Source: Nocardia grenadensis NBRC 108939 (GTDB lineage: Bacteria; Actinomycetota; Actinomycetes; Mycobacteriales; Mycobacteriaceae). Taken from it: a stretch of DNA of 64,000 nt. Below the pieces are notes generated by a model. The model had not been told where the DNA came from. It ran no database searches and saw only the letters and a list, made by a program, of their open reading frames with translations. This document shows positions 33,907-43,586 of this stretch, in pieces (the first letter of the stretch is position 1; each line of letters starts with the position of its first letter). The position numbers and the translations under genes are program-made. The DNA lies in assembly GCF_001613445.1 (NCBI RefSeq), contig NZ_BDCJ01000020.1, positions 183,113 through 247,112 on the forward strand, written 5' to 3'.

Positions 33907-34887
33907 ATGACGGTACGCCCCGACGACCCCGCACCCCATCCGCACGCCACCGCCGCGGAGGTCGAAGCTGCATTCGAGGACACCAAGCTCGCCCAGGTGC
34001 TGTATCACGACTGGGAAGCCGAGACCTACGACGACAAATGGTCGATCTCCTATGACGAACGCTGTATCGATTACGCCCGTGGCCGGTTCGACGCCGCGGT
34101 CGGCACCGACGCGGAGCTGCCGTACGAGCGCGCTCTGGAACTGGGCTGCGGTACCGGTTTCTTCCTGCTGAACCTGATGCAGTCCGGGATCGCGAAGAGC
34201 GGTTCGGTGACCGATCTGTCGCCCGGCATGGTGAAGGTCGCGCTGCGCAATGCCGAGCATCTGGGCCTGGATGTGGACGGCCGGGTCGCGGACGCCGAGA
34301 CCATCCCCTACGAGGACGACGCCTTCGACCTCGTCGTCGGACACGCTGTGTTGCACCACATCCCGGATGTGGAGCAGTCGCTGCGGGAATGCCTGCGGGT
34401 GTTGAAGCCCGGTGGCCGTTTCGTCTTCGCCGGCGAGCCGACCACCATCGGCAACTTCTATGCCCGCAATCTGGGCAATATCACCTGGAAGGCGACCACG
34501 GCCGTCACCAAACTCCCGTTTCTGCGGGATTGGCGCCGCTCCCAGGAGGAACTGGACGAATCGTCGCGGGCCGCCGCGCTGGAGGCCGTGGTCGACCTGC
34601 ATACCTTCGACCCGACCCAGCTCGAGGAGATGGCGCGCTCGGCGGGCGCGGTGGACGTGGCCGCGCACACCGAGGAACTCGCCGCCGCGCTGTGGGGCTG
34701 GCCGGTGCGGACCTTCGAGGCAGCCGTTCCGGACGAGAAGCTCACCTTCGGCTACCGGATGGCGATGTATCGCGCCTGGCTCGGGTTGAGCTGGGTGGAC
34801 GAGAACGTGATGCGCCGGGTGGTGCCGCGACAGTTCTTCTACAACGCCATGATCACCGGCGTGAAACCGGCCGCCGCCGGGAAATAG
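33907..34887 (+). CDS. Class I SAM-dependent methyltransferase
   Basis: The 326-residue enzyme has motif I ALELGCGTGFFLL, the acidic motif VTDLSPGMVKVAL, and motif post-II AFDLVVGHAVLHHI, with a conserved LRVLKPGGRFVFAGEP. It is of the UbiE/Methyltransf_11 class. An extended C-terminal third is typical of the mycobacterial orthologue (Rv3038c). The substrate is unknown. Its TAG is the base just before the GTG of the next methyltransferase gene (TAGTG), so the two are co-translated. Confidence 0.9.
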   Translation: MTVRPDDPAPHPHATAAEVEAAFEDTKLAQVLYHDWEAETYDDKWSISYDERCIDYARGRFDAAVGTDAELPYERALELGCGTGFFLLNLMQSGIAKSGSVTDLSPGMVKVALRNAEHLGLDVDGRVADAETIPYEDDAFDLVVGHAVLHHIPDVEQSLRECLRVLKPGGRFVFAGEPTTIGNFYARNLGNITWKATTAVTKLPFLRDWRRSQEELDESSRAAALEAVVDLHTFDPTQLEEMARSAGAVDVAAHTEELAAALWGWPVRTFEAAVPDEKLTFGYRMAMYRAWLGLSWVDENVMRRVVPRQFFYNAMITGVKPAAAGK

Positions 34888-36233
34888 TGGGGTACGGCTT
34901 CAGCGCGGCCGATATCGGCTACCTCGGCTCGGCCGACGGTACGGCCGCACTGGCCGGGGTAGCGGAGCTGGAACTCACCTCCGCCTCGCAACTGCGTGAT
35001 GTGGCCGCGGTGCGCCGGACCTACGGTGAGCGCGCCCCGGCGCTCATCGAGACCGTCCGCCTGCGCCGCCGGGCCGCGGCCAAACTGTCCGGTGCGCAAC
35101 ATTGGCTGTTGACCGACGACGCGCTCCAGCAGGCCACCCCGACCCCGGTCGCCCGGCACCGGGCGGCCCGGCTGGCGGGTCGCGATGTCCACGATGTCAC
35201 CTGCTCGATCGGCGCGGAAATGGCCGAACTGGCCCGCGTATGCCCGCGCGTGGTCGGTAGCGACCTGGACCCGGTCCGGCTCGCCATGGCCCGCCACAAC
35301 CTGTCCCATCCGGTCCCGGCGCCGGCTGCTCCCGCGCGCCACAGGGGGACTTCCGTGGCCGGCGCCGCCGCAACGACGGAGTGGAGAGGTGGCGAACCGG
35401 GGGCACCCGGGCTCGGCTTCCGCGGTGCCGCGGGCGAGGGGGATGAACACAGCTCGCCGGTGCCCCCTCCCACGCTGCCGCGGGCGACGCCGAATACTGT
35501 GCTCGTGCGCGCCGACGCCCTGGTCCCGTGCACCTCCGGCACGGTCGTCGTCGCCGATCCGGGGCGGCGGGCCGATGGGAAACGCACCCACGATCCGGCC
35601 GCGCTACAACCGCCGCTACCTGATCTGCTGTCGGTATACGCGGGTCGTGATCTGGTCGTGAAATGCGCTCCCGGACTGGATTTCGATACGCTGGGCTGGG
35701 ACGGCGAGATCGAGGTGGTCTCGCTGGACGGTGGGGTCCGCGAAGCGTGCCTGTGGTCGGCGGGCCTGCGCGAGGCCGGTGTGGGCCGCCGGGCCACCGT
35801 CCTCACCTCTGCCGGCGCGGTGACCACTCTCACCGATGCCGACCCGAGCGAGATCCCGGAGCGCGAACCGGGGGAGTGGATCGTGGACCCGGACGGTGCG
35901 GTGGTCCGGGCCGGCCTGGTCCGGCACTACGCGGCCCGCCACGGTCTGTGGCAGCTGGATCCCCGGATCGCCTATCTGACCGGCGACCGTCTTCCGGCGG
36001 GGGTGCGTGGCTTCCGGATTCTCGACCGCTGCGTACTGCGGGAGAAGGTGTTGCGGGCCGCACTGCGCCGCCGGGACTGTGGGCCGCTGGAAATCCTGGT
36101 CCGCGGTGTGGATATCGACCCCGACGTCCTCCGGCGACGCCTGAAGCCCACCGGAACCCGGCCCTATACGCTGGTCATCACCCGTATCGGCACCGGGGCT
36201 GCTGTCTTCCTGTGTGAGGCGGCGCGGGCCTGA
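34887..36233 (+). CDS. THUMP-like domain class I methyltransferase
   Basis: The 448-residue protein matches the actinobacterial family of Rv3037c, annotated with a THUMP-like domain. The SAM-binding part includes DVTCSIGAEMAELAR and VVGSDLDPVRLAMAR, then VLVRADAL and VVVADPGRR. The C-terminal part (ILDRCVLREKVLRAALRRRDC, then VDIDPDVLRRRL) is the THUMP-like region. It has an odd insert of about 50 residues (about 149-203) of low-complexity Pro, Gly, Ala and Thr between the SAM motif and the next strand; the frame stays open across it. GTG 34887 overlaps the previous stop by one base. Confidence 0.85.
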   Translation: MGYGFSAADIGYLGSADGTAALAGVAELELTSASQLRDVAAVRRTYGERAPALIETVRLRRRAAAKLSGAQHWLLTDDALQQATPTPVARHRAARLAGRDVHDVTCSIGAEMAELARVCPRVVGSDLDPVRLAMARHNLSHPVPAPAAPARHRGTSVAGAAATTEWRGGEPGAPGLGFRGAAGEGDEHSSPVPPPTLPRATPNTVLVRADALVPCTSGTVVVADPGRRADGKRTHDPAALQPPLPDLLSVYAGRDLVVKCAPGLDFDTLGWDGEIEVVSLDGGVREACLWSAGLREAGVGRRATVLTSAGAVTTLTDADPSEIPEREPGEWIVDPDGAVVRAGLVRHYAARHGLWQLDPRIAYLTGDRLPAGVRGFRILDRCVLREKVLRAALRRRDCGPLEILVRGVDIDPDVLRRRLKPTGTRPYTLVITRIGTGAAVFLCEAARA

Positions 36234-36260
36234 TCGGGTGACCGGCGGCGCCGAAACTGG

Positions 36261-36856
36261 TTACGGAAGTTCGACGTAACGCGGCGGCTCCCCGTCCAGG
36301 GCCTCCAGGATCGGAATGGGTTTGTTCGTCGGTAGCCCGTTCTCGTCGAACGAGAGCACCCCGACGGCCCCGCGCACCGCGGTGGCCCCGTGTAGCCGTT
36401 TCATGGCCTGTAGCACCTGGTCGGAGTGCACGGTGTTCCCGGCGTAGCCGGCCGCCTGCCGGATCGCCTGGACCGCCGTCACCACCGCGTTGTGTTCCAT
36501 AACGGCGGCGAAGTCGTCCAGCACAGTTGTGGGAAAGCGATCCGGCCGAACTGGCGACGGTAGTGGCCCAGCTCGAACGCGAGTTCGCCGAACACTTCGC
36601 GCGGCGCGCGTTCGCCCTGGCGCAGATCCACATGGGCGAGTGGAAGTTTCGCGCAACGCTGCGCGAGTTCTTGCAACAGAACGGTTTTGCCGCTGCCGGG
36701 CGGCCCCACCGCCACCACCACCGGCAGCGATCGGCTCCGGCCCTGCGGCCGCTGGACCAATTGTTCGATCAACCCCCCGGTGATCGGCTCCAGCCCGTGC
36801 AATTTCGAGCCTTCTACAGGCATCGCCCCTCCCGGTTCGGCATCGATATCCGGCAT
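36261..36856 (-). pseudogene. Remnant of an NTPase-periplasmic-binding-protein fusion, middle deleted
   Basis: The 5' half (about 36856 to 36545) encodes a P-loop NTPase start with VVVAVGPPGSGKTVLLQELA and VFGELAFELGHYRR. The 3' half (about 36545 to 36261), in another frame, encodes the end of a branched-chain amino acid binding-protein fold: VVTAVQAIRQAAG, GNTVHSDQVLQAMKRLHG, RGAVGVLSF and NKPIPILE. In nocardiae I associate both parts with one long protein. Here several hundred residues between them are missing and the frame shifts at the join. It is therefore a dead gene. Confidence 0.6.
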
Positions 36857-37170
36857 ATCGATTTCCCGGCACCGCGTGGACGCCCCGGTCATCCCGGCCT
36901 GAGCTGGGCAAACCGGTCGAAGATATCGATCGGTACAGCCATCCTGGGCGTACCGGCGCCACCGTCGTGGCCGTGCGCGGAAACAGCCCGACATTTCGAT
37001 CACCGAGCCGGCGCGCCCGAACCGGGGCAATTACCGTTGGAAGCACCGGAAAGCTGGATGTGAAATGCGAGCGTACGAATTGTCCGCGCGTGATCGAGTA
37101 GGTGGCATCGGCGCGCGGTCGCGGGCGCCGGTCGGGCGTGGGTGTCGGAGAGGCGGGGTACGGTCGCGTC
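36857..37170. other. Intergenic region before the DUF1697 gene
   Basis: This 314-bp stretch may hold promoter elements for the DUF1697 gene and the leftward remnant. The minus-strand frame of the remnant continues without recognisable homology for part of it. No repeat or hairpin stands out. Confidence 0.35.
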
Positions 37171-37719
37171 ATGACGATGTACGCCGCGCTGCTGCGGGGG
37201 ATCATGCCCAGCAACCCGAATATGAGCAACGAGAAATTGCGCGGCGTGTTCACCGGGCTCGGTTTCGACTCGGTGGCCTCGGTGCTGTCCAGCGGCAATA
37301 TCGTTTTCGCGACCGAGCAGACCGGGGTCGCCGAACTCGAGGATCGCATCCAGGTGGCGCTGAGCGCCGAACTCGGTATCCCCGGCGGCACGATCATCCG
37401 CACCGAGGCCGAACTGTGCGAGCTGCTCGACCGGGACCCGTTCGCCGGTTTCACCCACGGCCGTGGCACCTATCTCACCGCGACCTTCTTCAAGAAGCAG
37501 GGTGAAACTCTGCCGGCGATGCCCGCCGACGACGATCCGCTCACGACGATCATCGGCTACGACGCGGCAGCTCGTGTCTTTCTCTCGGTCGTCGACAACA
37601 GCACACCGAGGACGCCGAATTTCATGGCGTGGCTCGACCGCGCCTACGGCAAGGACATCACCACGCGCACCTGGCTGACGGTGCAGCGGGTGATCAAGAA
37701 GATCGAAGCGGTGAAGTAG
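37171..37719 (+). CDS. DUF1697 protein
   Basis: The 182-residue protein has the DUF1697 opening MYAALLRGIMPSNP (the LRGIN-like motif), SVLSSGNIVFAT and the C-terminal NFMAWLDRAYGKDITTRTW plus NVRV-like TVQRVIKKIEA. The family is of unknown function and often acquired singly. ATG 37171 has no clear ribosome site, so translation may be leaderless. The stop is 4 bp from the stop of the convergent acyltransferase. Confidence 0.88.
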   Translation: MTMYAALLRGIMPSNPNMSNEKLRGVFTGLGFDSVASVLSSGNIVFATEQTGVAELEDRIQVALSAELGIPGGTIIRTEAELCELLDRDPFAGFTHGRGTYLTATFFKKQGETLPAMPADDDPLTTIIGYDAAARVFLSVVDNSTPRTPNFMAWLDRAYGKDITTRTWLTVQRVIKKIEAVK

Positions 37720-37723
37720 CGGC

Positions 37724-38473
37724 TCACGCCTCCTGCGCGACGCCCTTCTTCTTCCGTTCGATATCGGCCAGCGCCGCCTCCCGCGCCGCCCGCTGGGCCG
37801 CGCCGGCCTCCCAGGTGGATTTCCGGTTCTTCACCACCCGCGCCGGTGCGCCGACCGCGATGCTGTAATCCGGGATCTCACCCTTGACCACGGCGTGCGC
37901 GCCCAGCACACAGCCGCGGCCGACCCGGGTCTCGCGCAGCACGGTGACCTTGGCCGCGATCCAGGTGTCGGGGCCGATCCGGACCGGGCTCTTTACGATG
38001 CCCTGGTCCTTGATCGGCAGCGTGATGTCGTCCATGCGGTGATCGAAGTCGGTGATGTAGCACCAGTCGGCGACCAGGGTCGACTCGCCTATCTCGATGT
38101 CGAGGTAGGTGTTGACGACATTGTCCTTGCCGAATACCACCTTGTCGCCGATCCGCAGCGAGCCCTCGTGGCAGCGGATGGCGTTCCCGTCACCGATATG
38201 GACCCAGCGCCCGATCTCGAGCCGGCCGAGTTCGGGGGTCGCGTGGATCTCCACATTGCGACCGAGGAACACCATGCCGCGCAGGACCACGTGCGGGTTG
38301 GCGAGCCGGAATTTGAACAGCCGGTAATAGCGGACCAGGTACCAGGGTGTGTAGGCCCGGTTGGCCAGCACCCAGCGTAGCGAGTCGAGGGTGAGGAACC
38401 GGGCCTGCCGCCGGTCGCGGCGCCGGGAGCCCTGCCAGCGTGAGCGCAGCGGCGCGCCCCACATGCTCGTCAC
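37724..38473 (-). CDS. Left-handed beta-helix (hexapeptide) acyltransferase
   Basis: The 249-residue protein shows hexapeptide turns (LEIGRWVHIGDGNAI, LRIGDKVVFGKDNVV, IGESTLVADWCYI, PVRIGPDTWIAAKVTVL, GCVLGAHAVVKG) ending in the acetyl-CoA-type cap IAVGAPARVVKN. It resembles mycobacterial Rv3034c, next to the methylglucose-type polysaccharide genes, so it may acylate the polysaccharide. This role is inferred from context. The likely start is GTG 38473. It is divergent from the PQQ-type lipoprotein. Confidence 0.85.
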   Translation of the reverse strand: MTSMWGAPLRSRWQGSRRRDRRQARFLTLDSLRWVLANRAYTPWYLVRYYRLFKFRLANPHVVLRGMVFLGRNVEIHATPELGRLEIGRWVHIGDGNAIRCHEGSLRIGDKVVFGKDNVVNTYLDIEIGESTLVADWCYITDFDHRMDDITLPIKDQGIVKSPVRIGPDTWIAAKVTVLRETRVGRGCVLGAHAVVKGEIPDYSIAVGAPARVVKNRKSTWEAGAAQRAAREAALADIERKKKGVAQEA

Positions 38474-38613
38474 GAACGTCTCTCCTCGTATCCTGTGCTG
38501 CCCAGTACTGCCGAACAGCCTACTTTCGTGCTCGGCGACCCCGGCCTATACCCTTCCGTTAATCTTCCACACACGTGGGCCCGGGGAGACAGGACGACAG
38601 AGGAGACCAGCAG

Positions 38614-39924
38614 GTGCGTATCGGCAGCGGCGTACGGACCGTGACCTGGCTTGCGGCGGCGGTGGCCGCCACGGGGGTGCTCACCGCCTGCGGCACCGAT
38701 GTCGACGACATCACCGTCGGCCGCGGCCTGGGCTGGCCCGCGCCGGGGCACGAGAGCCGCAACAGCGGCACCACCTCGGTGACCGGTTCGCAGGCGCTGA
38801 GCCTGCAGTGGTCGCGGCCGGTGGGCGGACCGGTCGCGCAGCCGCCGACGGTGGGGTCGGACGGGCAGATCTTCGTCACCAGCCGCACCGACGCGGAATG
38901 CGATATCTTCTCCTACCAGATGCCCACGGGGCGTAAACGCTTCTGCAATCCGCTGGGCCCCAATGCCATCTATTCGCCCACCCTGCTCGACGGCGCGAAC
39001 AATGTGTACGTCGGTCTCGACAGCGGCGTGGAATCGGATAATCTGCTCGGCCAGCCGCGCTGGCGGACGCCGGTGGCGGGTGTGCCGGTCGGGATGCAGT
39101 TCACCGGTGACGGTCATCTGCTGGTGATCACCCAGTCCGGCCAGGTCGATGTGCTGGAGCGGCAGACCGGCAAACGGATGGTTCCCACGCAGCAGTTGCT
39201 GCCGCAGCCCGATTTCCTGCAGTCACCGAATCTGGACTGGCCGCCGGCCGGTGCCGGCCTGGAGGACTGCCACACCGGCGGCCCGGACTGCGCGGTCGCC
39301 ACGGTGGCGGCGATGGATATCGGCACCGGGCGGATCTACGCGACCGTCCGCAAGCCCGGGGAGTCCAAGGCCGCCCTGGTGGCGCTGCGCTATGCCGACG
39401 GGAAGGTCGAGCAGGAGTGGAGCCGGGAGATCCTGGCCGGTGGCAGTGCCACCGATCCGGCCTTGTCCGCCGACGGCGCGACGCTCTACGTCGGCGACAA
39501 CAGCAAACGCCTGATCGCGGTGAACACCGCCGACGGCACCCCGAAATGGGAGGCGCAGCTGGACTGGGAGCCGCGCCGGGGGATCTCGGTCTCCGACGAC
39601 GGCCTGATCATTCCCGCCGGTGACGACGGCTATCTGCTCGCCCTGCAGGACACCGGCGACAGTTTCGAAAGGGTCTGGGAGCGCAAGGATCTCGCGCTGC
39701 GGGGTAACCCGGTGCAGACCGCGGGCGGGATCGGCTACGTCACCGCCGCCATCGGCACCGGACTGAACCTGGTCACCTTCGATACCGGCACCGGTGCCAC
39801 CCTCGATTCCGATGTCCTGCCGGGAGCTCAGGGCACCACCACCGGCACCGCGGTCGGTGCCGAGGGCGAGGTCGTGGTCGTCACCCGGATCGGAGAGATC
39901 TTCGCCTTCGCGGAGAACGACTGA
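38614..39924 (+). CDS. PQQ-type beta-propeller lipoprotein
   Basis: The 436-residue protein has a signal peptide with lipobox VLTAC, then repeated beta-propeller blades with phrases like GTPKWEAQLDWEP and LIIPAGDDGYLLAL, in the manner of WD/PQQ propellers. It is anchored outside the membrane. A relative sits in the same neighbourhood of mycobacteria (Rv3035). No PQQ-binding catalytic residues of dehydrogenases were visible, so a structural or scaffold role is more likely than enzyme activity. GTG 38614 is preceded by AGGAGACC. Confidence 0.8.
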   Translation: MRIGSGVRTVTWLAAAVAATGVLTACGTDVDDITVGRGLGWPAPGHESRNSGTTSVTGSQALSLQWSRPVGGPVAQPPTVGSDGQIFVTSRTDAECDIFSYQMPTGRKRFCNPLGPNAIYSPTLLDGANNVYVGLDSGVESDNLLGQPRWRTPVAGVPVGMQFTGDGHLLVITQSGQVDVLERQTGKRMVPTQQLLPQPDFLQSPNLDWPPAGAGLEDCHTGGPDCAVATVAAMDIGTGRIYATVRKPGESKAALVALRYADGKVEQEWSREILAGGSATDPALSADGATLYVGDNSKRLIAVNTADGTPKWEAQLDWEPRRGISVSDDGLIIPAGDDGYLLALQDTGDSFERVWERKDLALRGNPVQTAGGIGYVTAAIGTGLNLVTFDTGTGATLDSDVLPGAQGTTTGTAVGAEGEVVVVTRIGEIFAFAEND

Positions 39925-39947
39925 TACGTCGACGCCCCCACCGGGTG

Positions 39948-41201
39948 CTACTTCGGATCCCGTTCCGGGAGCGGGCGTTCCACGATCACCGGGCGGCCGA
40001 GTGGATTGCGCACCCGCCGTTTCGCGTCCGAATAGATATCGGCTGTTTCGGCCGCCACCACATCCCAGGCGAAATCGGCGGTCAGCCGCTCCCGTGCGGC
40101 GAACGCCCGCTCCTGCGCGGCCACCGGATCGTCGAGTACCGAGATCACCGCGTCCACCAGACCGTGCACATCGGCCGGTTCGAAGGACGCCCCGGTGATC
40201 CCATCGATCACGGCTTCACCGAGCCCGCCGGCGGTCGAGGTGACCAGCGGGGTCCCGGCCGCGGCCGCCTCGAGGGCCACGATCCCGAACGGTTCGTAGC
40301 GGCTGGGCAGCACGATCGCATCGGCGCCGTGCAGCCAGCCGAGCAGTTCGGTGTGATCGAGCTGCCCGGTGAAGTGCACCGCGCGGGCCACCCGGTGTGT
40401 CCGGGCGAGCTGGCGTAGCCATTCGAACTGGGTCCCGACCCCGGCCACGGTGAGGACGGTCCCGGGATGGGCGCGGCGGATACGGGGCAGCGCGGCGATG
40501 GCGTCCTGCACGCCCTTCTCGTACTCGAGTCGTCCCACATAGAGCAACCGGGGCGGGTCGCTACGCGGTGAGCGGGTGCGGAATGTCCACGCGGCCACGT
40601 CGATTCCGTTCCGGATCACGTGCACCGGGATCCGGTCGGGCCGGTAGAGCCGCTCCACCTCGTCCTTCATCGAGGTGGAGCAGGTGATCAGCGCATCGGA
40701 TTCATTGGCCAGCCACCACTCCACCGAATGCACCTGCCGGTTGACCCGGCCGGCGACCCAGCCGCTGTGCCGGCCGGCTTCGGTGGCGTGGATCGTCGAC
40801 ACCAGCGGGACGTCGTAGTACTCGGCCAGCGCGATCGCCGGATGGGCGACCAGCCAGTCGTGCGCGTGCACCACATCGGGTGTCCAGCCCTCGCCGATGC
40901 CCGGTTTATCGAGTGCGACTCCGGCGCGCACCATCGCATGCCCCATGGCCAGGGTCCAGGCGAGCATATCCTCGCCGAAATCGAAGATCGGTGGGTCTTC
41001 GGCGACCGCCACCACCAGCACGCCCTCGGCGATGAACGAATGGGTGGGGTGGGTGGCGGGGCTGGTGCCGGTGGGCCGTCGGGCGAGTACCACCACTTCG
41101 TGACCGGCCGCGGCCAGTGATGTCGCCAGGTGATGGACATGTCTGCCCAGCCCGCCGACAACCACCGGTGGGTACTCCCACGACACCATCAAGATTTTCA
41201 T
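39948..41201 (-). CDS. Glycosyltransferase family 4, alpha-glucan type
   Basis: The 417-residue GT-B enzyme has an N-terminal domain with the GGLGRHV loop (PPVVVGGLGRHVHHLA), a bridging VVHAHDWL, and a C-terminal domain with YVGRLEYEKGVQ and the sugar-nucleotide motif PSRYEPFGIVALEAAAAGTP. It resembles Rv3032, which lengthens methylglucose lipopolysaccharide/alpha-glucan. The donor would be UDP- or ADP-glucose. It is the last gene of a three-gene leftward operon with the GH57 branching enzyme (4-bp overlap). Confidence 0.9.
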   Translation of the reverse strand: MKILMVSWEYPPVVVGGLGRHVHHLATSLAAAGHEVVVLARRPTGTSPATHPTHSFIAEGVLVVAVAEDPPIFDFGEDMLAWTLAMGHAMVRAGVALDKPGIGEGWTPDVVHAHDWLVAHPAIALAEYYDVPLVSTIHATEAGRHSGWVAGRVNRQVHSVEWWLANESDALITCSTSMKDEVERLYRPDRIPVHVIRNGIDVAAWTFRTRSPRSDPPRLLYVGRLEYEKGVQDAIAALPRIRRAHPGTVLTVAGVGTQFEWLRQLARTHRVARAVHFTGQLDHTELLGWLHGADAIVLPSRYEPFGIVALEAAAAGTPLVTSTAGGLGEAVIDGITGASFEPADVHGLVDAVISVLDDPVAAQERAFAARERLTADFAWDVVAAETADIYSDAKRRVRNPLGRPVIVERPLPERDPK

Positions 41202-42736
41202 CGCGGTCCTTCTGCAGGGGTGACGCGTAGCCTACGCGCGTCCAGGGCCGGGAACACGCCGTCGGCCACCGCCCATCCTGCCGCCAGATCGTGTGCCCTA
41301 CCGAGTTGACCGGCTTCGACCGCCCCGGCGATCTCGCGGACCGCGTGCGCGTGCTGATGGGCCCGATCGCGGGCGTAGCCGGCGGCGGAGTCCTTGCTGA
41401 CCATGAACGCCCAGTCGCTGGACACGGTCAGGGTCGCTTCGCGCAGCAGTTGGTCGGCGACCGGATCGCGGCCGGTCGGCGCGACGGCACGCATCTTGTC
41501 GGCGGTATCCAGCGCGAGCCGGACGATCTCGGCGTTCAGATCCACCAGATCGCGGACCTGATCACCGGCCCAGACCCGCCAGTCCTTCCCGGATCCCCAG
41601 GAGGAATCGGTGAGTGGAACCGGGTCCCCGACGAAGCCGCGGTCGCGCGCGTCGGACAGGGTGCCGACGGTGATCCCGGCTTCCGGCAGGGCCCGCAGCA
41701 CCTGCGCCAGCCACTGCGGGCCCTCGTGCCACCAGTGTCCGTACAGTTCGGTGTCGAATGCGGCGACCACCAGTGCCGGGCGCCCGATCCGTTCCGATTC
41801 GGCGATCAGCCGTTCCCGCACCGTCTGCACGAAGTCCTCGACATCGCGGCCGATCTGCGCGGCGGCGAGGTCGGGATCGTAGGGGGCCTTGTCCGGTCCG
41901 GCCACGGTTTTCCCGGTGACCCGGGCGGGTTTGAGTCCGGTCGCGTGATCGTAGTGATGGAAATCCCGGTAGGCCCCGTGCCCCGGATAACCTGATTTGG
42001 GCGACCACACCCGGTAGCTGACCGTGAGATCGCGGCCGAACGCCAGGACCGGCGATTCGCGCACCGGGCGGCCCAGGGTCGTATCGCCGCGCAGCGCGGG
42101 CCCGTCGACCATGAAATGCGTCACACCCGCGTCCGCGTAGCCCTGTTCCATCCCGGGGGTGAACCCGCACTCCGGCGCCCAGATTCCGGCCGGGGTGTGC
42201 CCCCAGCGCAGCCGGGCATCGGTGAGGCCCTCGCGGAGCTGGAATTCGCGCAGCCGCTCGTCCAGCAGCGGCTGGAACGGGTGTGCCAGCGGCCCGCCCA
42301 GCAGTTCGATGACATCGCCGTCGAGTAGTTGCCGCCAGACCGGTGCGGCCCCGTGCCGCCAGTTCTGCTCGAACTCGGCCAGTGCCGCGGCCGCCAGCCG
42401 GTGTTCGTGTGCGCCGAGTGCATGGTTCCCGGCCTTCGCGGCCTCGTCGGCCCGCAACTGCCAATTGCCCATCCAATGGTGCATTCCCGCCAGGCAGTGC
42501 GGATCGTCGAGCTGGGCGGCCAGCACCGGGGTGATCCCGAGGGTCAGCAGATGTGACCGGCCCTCGGCGGCCAGGGTGCGCAGGACGTCCACGACCGGGA
42601 GGTAGGACGCGGCCCAGGACTGGTAGAGCCATTCCTCGCCGACCGGCCAGCGGCCGTGGTGGGCGAGCCAGGGCAGATGGGAGTGCAGGACCAGCGTGAA
42701 CTGCCCGGGTACCGTGTCGGTTCGCTTGCCGCTCAC
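41198..42736 (-). CDS. GH57 family alpha-glucan branching enzyme
   Basis: The 512-residue protein has the GH57 N-terminal HSHLPWLAHHG, the nucleophile Glu in GIWAPECGF and the acid Asp in VAAFDTELYGHWWHEG, plus the DUF1957 C-terminal domain with the SSWGSGKDWRVW segment. Family members make alpha-1,6 branches in glycogen or methylglucose polysaccharide. It overlaps the GT4 gene by 4 bp and the upstream methyltransferase gene by 4 bp, so all three act in one pathway, as in Rv3030-Rv3032. Confidence 0.92.
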   Translation of the reverse strand: MSGKRTDTVPGQFTLVLHSHLPWLAHHGRWPVGEEWLYQSWAASYLPVVDVLRTLAAEGRSHLLTLGITPVLAAQLDDPHCLAGMHHWMGNWQLRADEAAKAGNHALGAHEHRLAAAALAEFEQNWRHGAAPVWRQLLDGDVIELLGGPLAHPFQPLLDERLREFQLREGLTDARLRWGHTPAGIWAPECGFTPGMEQGYADAGVTHFMVDGPALRGDTTLGRPVRESPVLAFGRDLTVSYRVWSPKSGYPGHGAYRDFHHYDHATGLKPARVTGKTVAGPDKAPYDPDLAAAQIGRDVEDFVQTVRERLIAESERIGRPALVVAAFDTELYGHWWHEGPQWLAQVLRALPEAGITVGTLSDARDRGFVGDPVPLTDSSWGSGKDWRVWAGDQVRDLVDLNAEIVRLALDTADKMRAVAPTGRDPVADQLLREATLTVSSDWAFMVSKDSAAGYARDRAHQHAHAVREIAGAVEAGQLGRAHDLAAGWAVADGVFPALDARRLRVTPAEGPR

Positions 42737-43518
42737 GGCTTCACCGCGAGCGCGACGAGATCGAGGCTGGTGTCGATGGCTTCGGGGGCCAGGGTGAAAT
42801 CGTCGACGGTGATGCCGGCGACGTCGGCGGTGAGTTCGGCGGGCCAGGGTTCACCCGCCAGGGCGCGTTCGATCTGCGCGTCGATGAACGAGCCGCCGTG
42901 TTTGGCGTCGAGCGCGCGCAGTGTCGACCCGTGGTGCACGCCGGTCATCAGGTCCACCCGGAAACCGGCCGCTTCGAGGAGTTCGGTGAGTTCGGCCGCG
43001 TTCAGCTCGCGGGTGTGGAAGGGGTTGAGCGGGGTATCACGACCGGGTGAGAAAGTGATCCGGTTCGGGGTGCTGATGAGCAGTTCCCCGCCGGGGCGCA
43101 GCACTCGCAGACATTCGCGGAGGAACTCGGCCTGGTCCCAAAGGTGTTCGATCACCTGGAAATTGACCACCACGTCCACCGCGGATTCCGGGAGCGGCAG
43201 CGCGGCGAGGTTACCGCGGACCATATGGACCGCCGGATAGCGGGTACGTACATGCGCCGCGGCGGTCCGGTCGTAATCCAGGCCCACCACCGCTTTCGCG
43301 ACCGCGGCGATCATATTCGCGCCGTAGCCTTCGCCCGATCCGGCCTCCAGGACGATCTTGTCCGCGCAGCGCGGCAGCAGCCGGTCGTAGACGATCTCGT
43401 GCCGGCGGAACCAGTAGTTCTCCTCCGCGATACCCGGCACCGTGCGCTCGCCGGTCAACGGCAGCGGCTCCGGGGCGTCGTCGGTGGCCGGTGCGGCGGG
43501 AAACACAGCCTCGCTCAT
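42733..43518 (-). CDS. Class I SAM-dependent methyltransferase of the glucan operon
   Basis: The 261-residue enzyme has motif I KIVLEAGSGEGYGANM, the acidic post-motif VVGLDYDRTAAAHV and the VVVNFQVIEHLWDQ motif. It is the first gene of the polysaccharide operon and corresponds to Rv3030. It could methylate glucose residues of methylglucose lipopolysaccharide, but this is inferred from location. ATG 43518 fits; the longer frame upstream is not family-like. It is divergent from etfB across a palindromic operator at 43587. Confidence 0.9.
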   Translation of the reverse strand: MSEAVFPAAPATDDAPEPLPLTGERTVPGIAEENYWFRRHEIVYDRLLPRCADKIVLEAGSGEGYGANMIAAVAKAVVGLDYDRTAAAHVRTRYPAVHMVRGNLAALPLPESAVDVVVNFQVIEHLWDQAEFLRECLRVLRPGGELLISTPNRITFSPGRDTPLNPFHTRELNAAELTELLEAAGFRVDLMTGVHHGSTLRALDAKHGGSFIDAQIERALAGEPWPAELTADVAGITVDDFTLAPEAIDTSLDLVALAVKP

Positions 43519-43586
43519 TGCGACGAGGTTACTGGTACGGCCCGGTACGGGAGACGCCCGGTGGTGCCCCGAAGCAGCTCGACACA

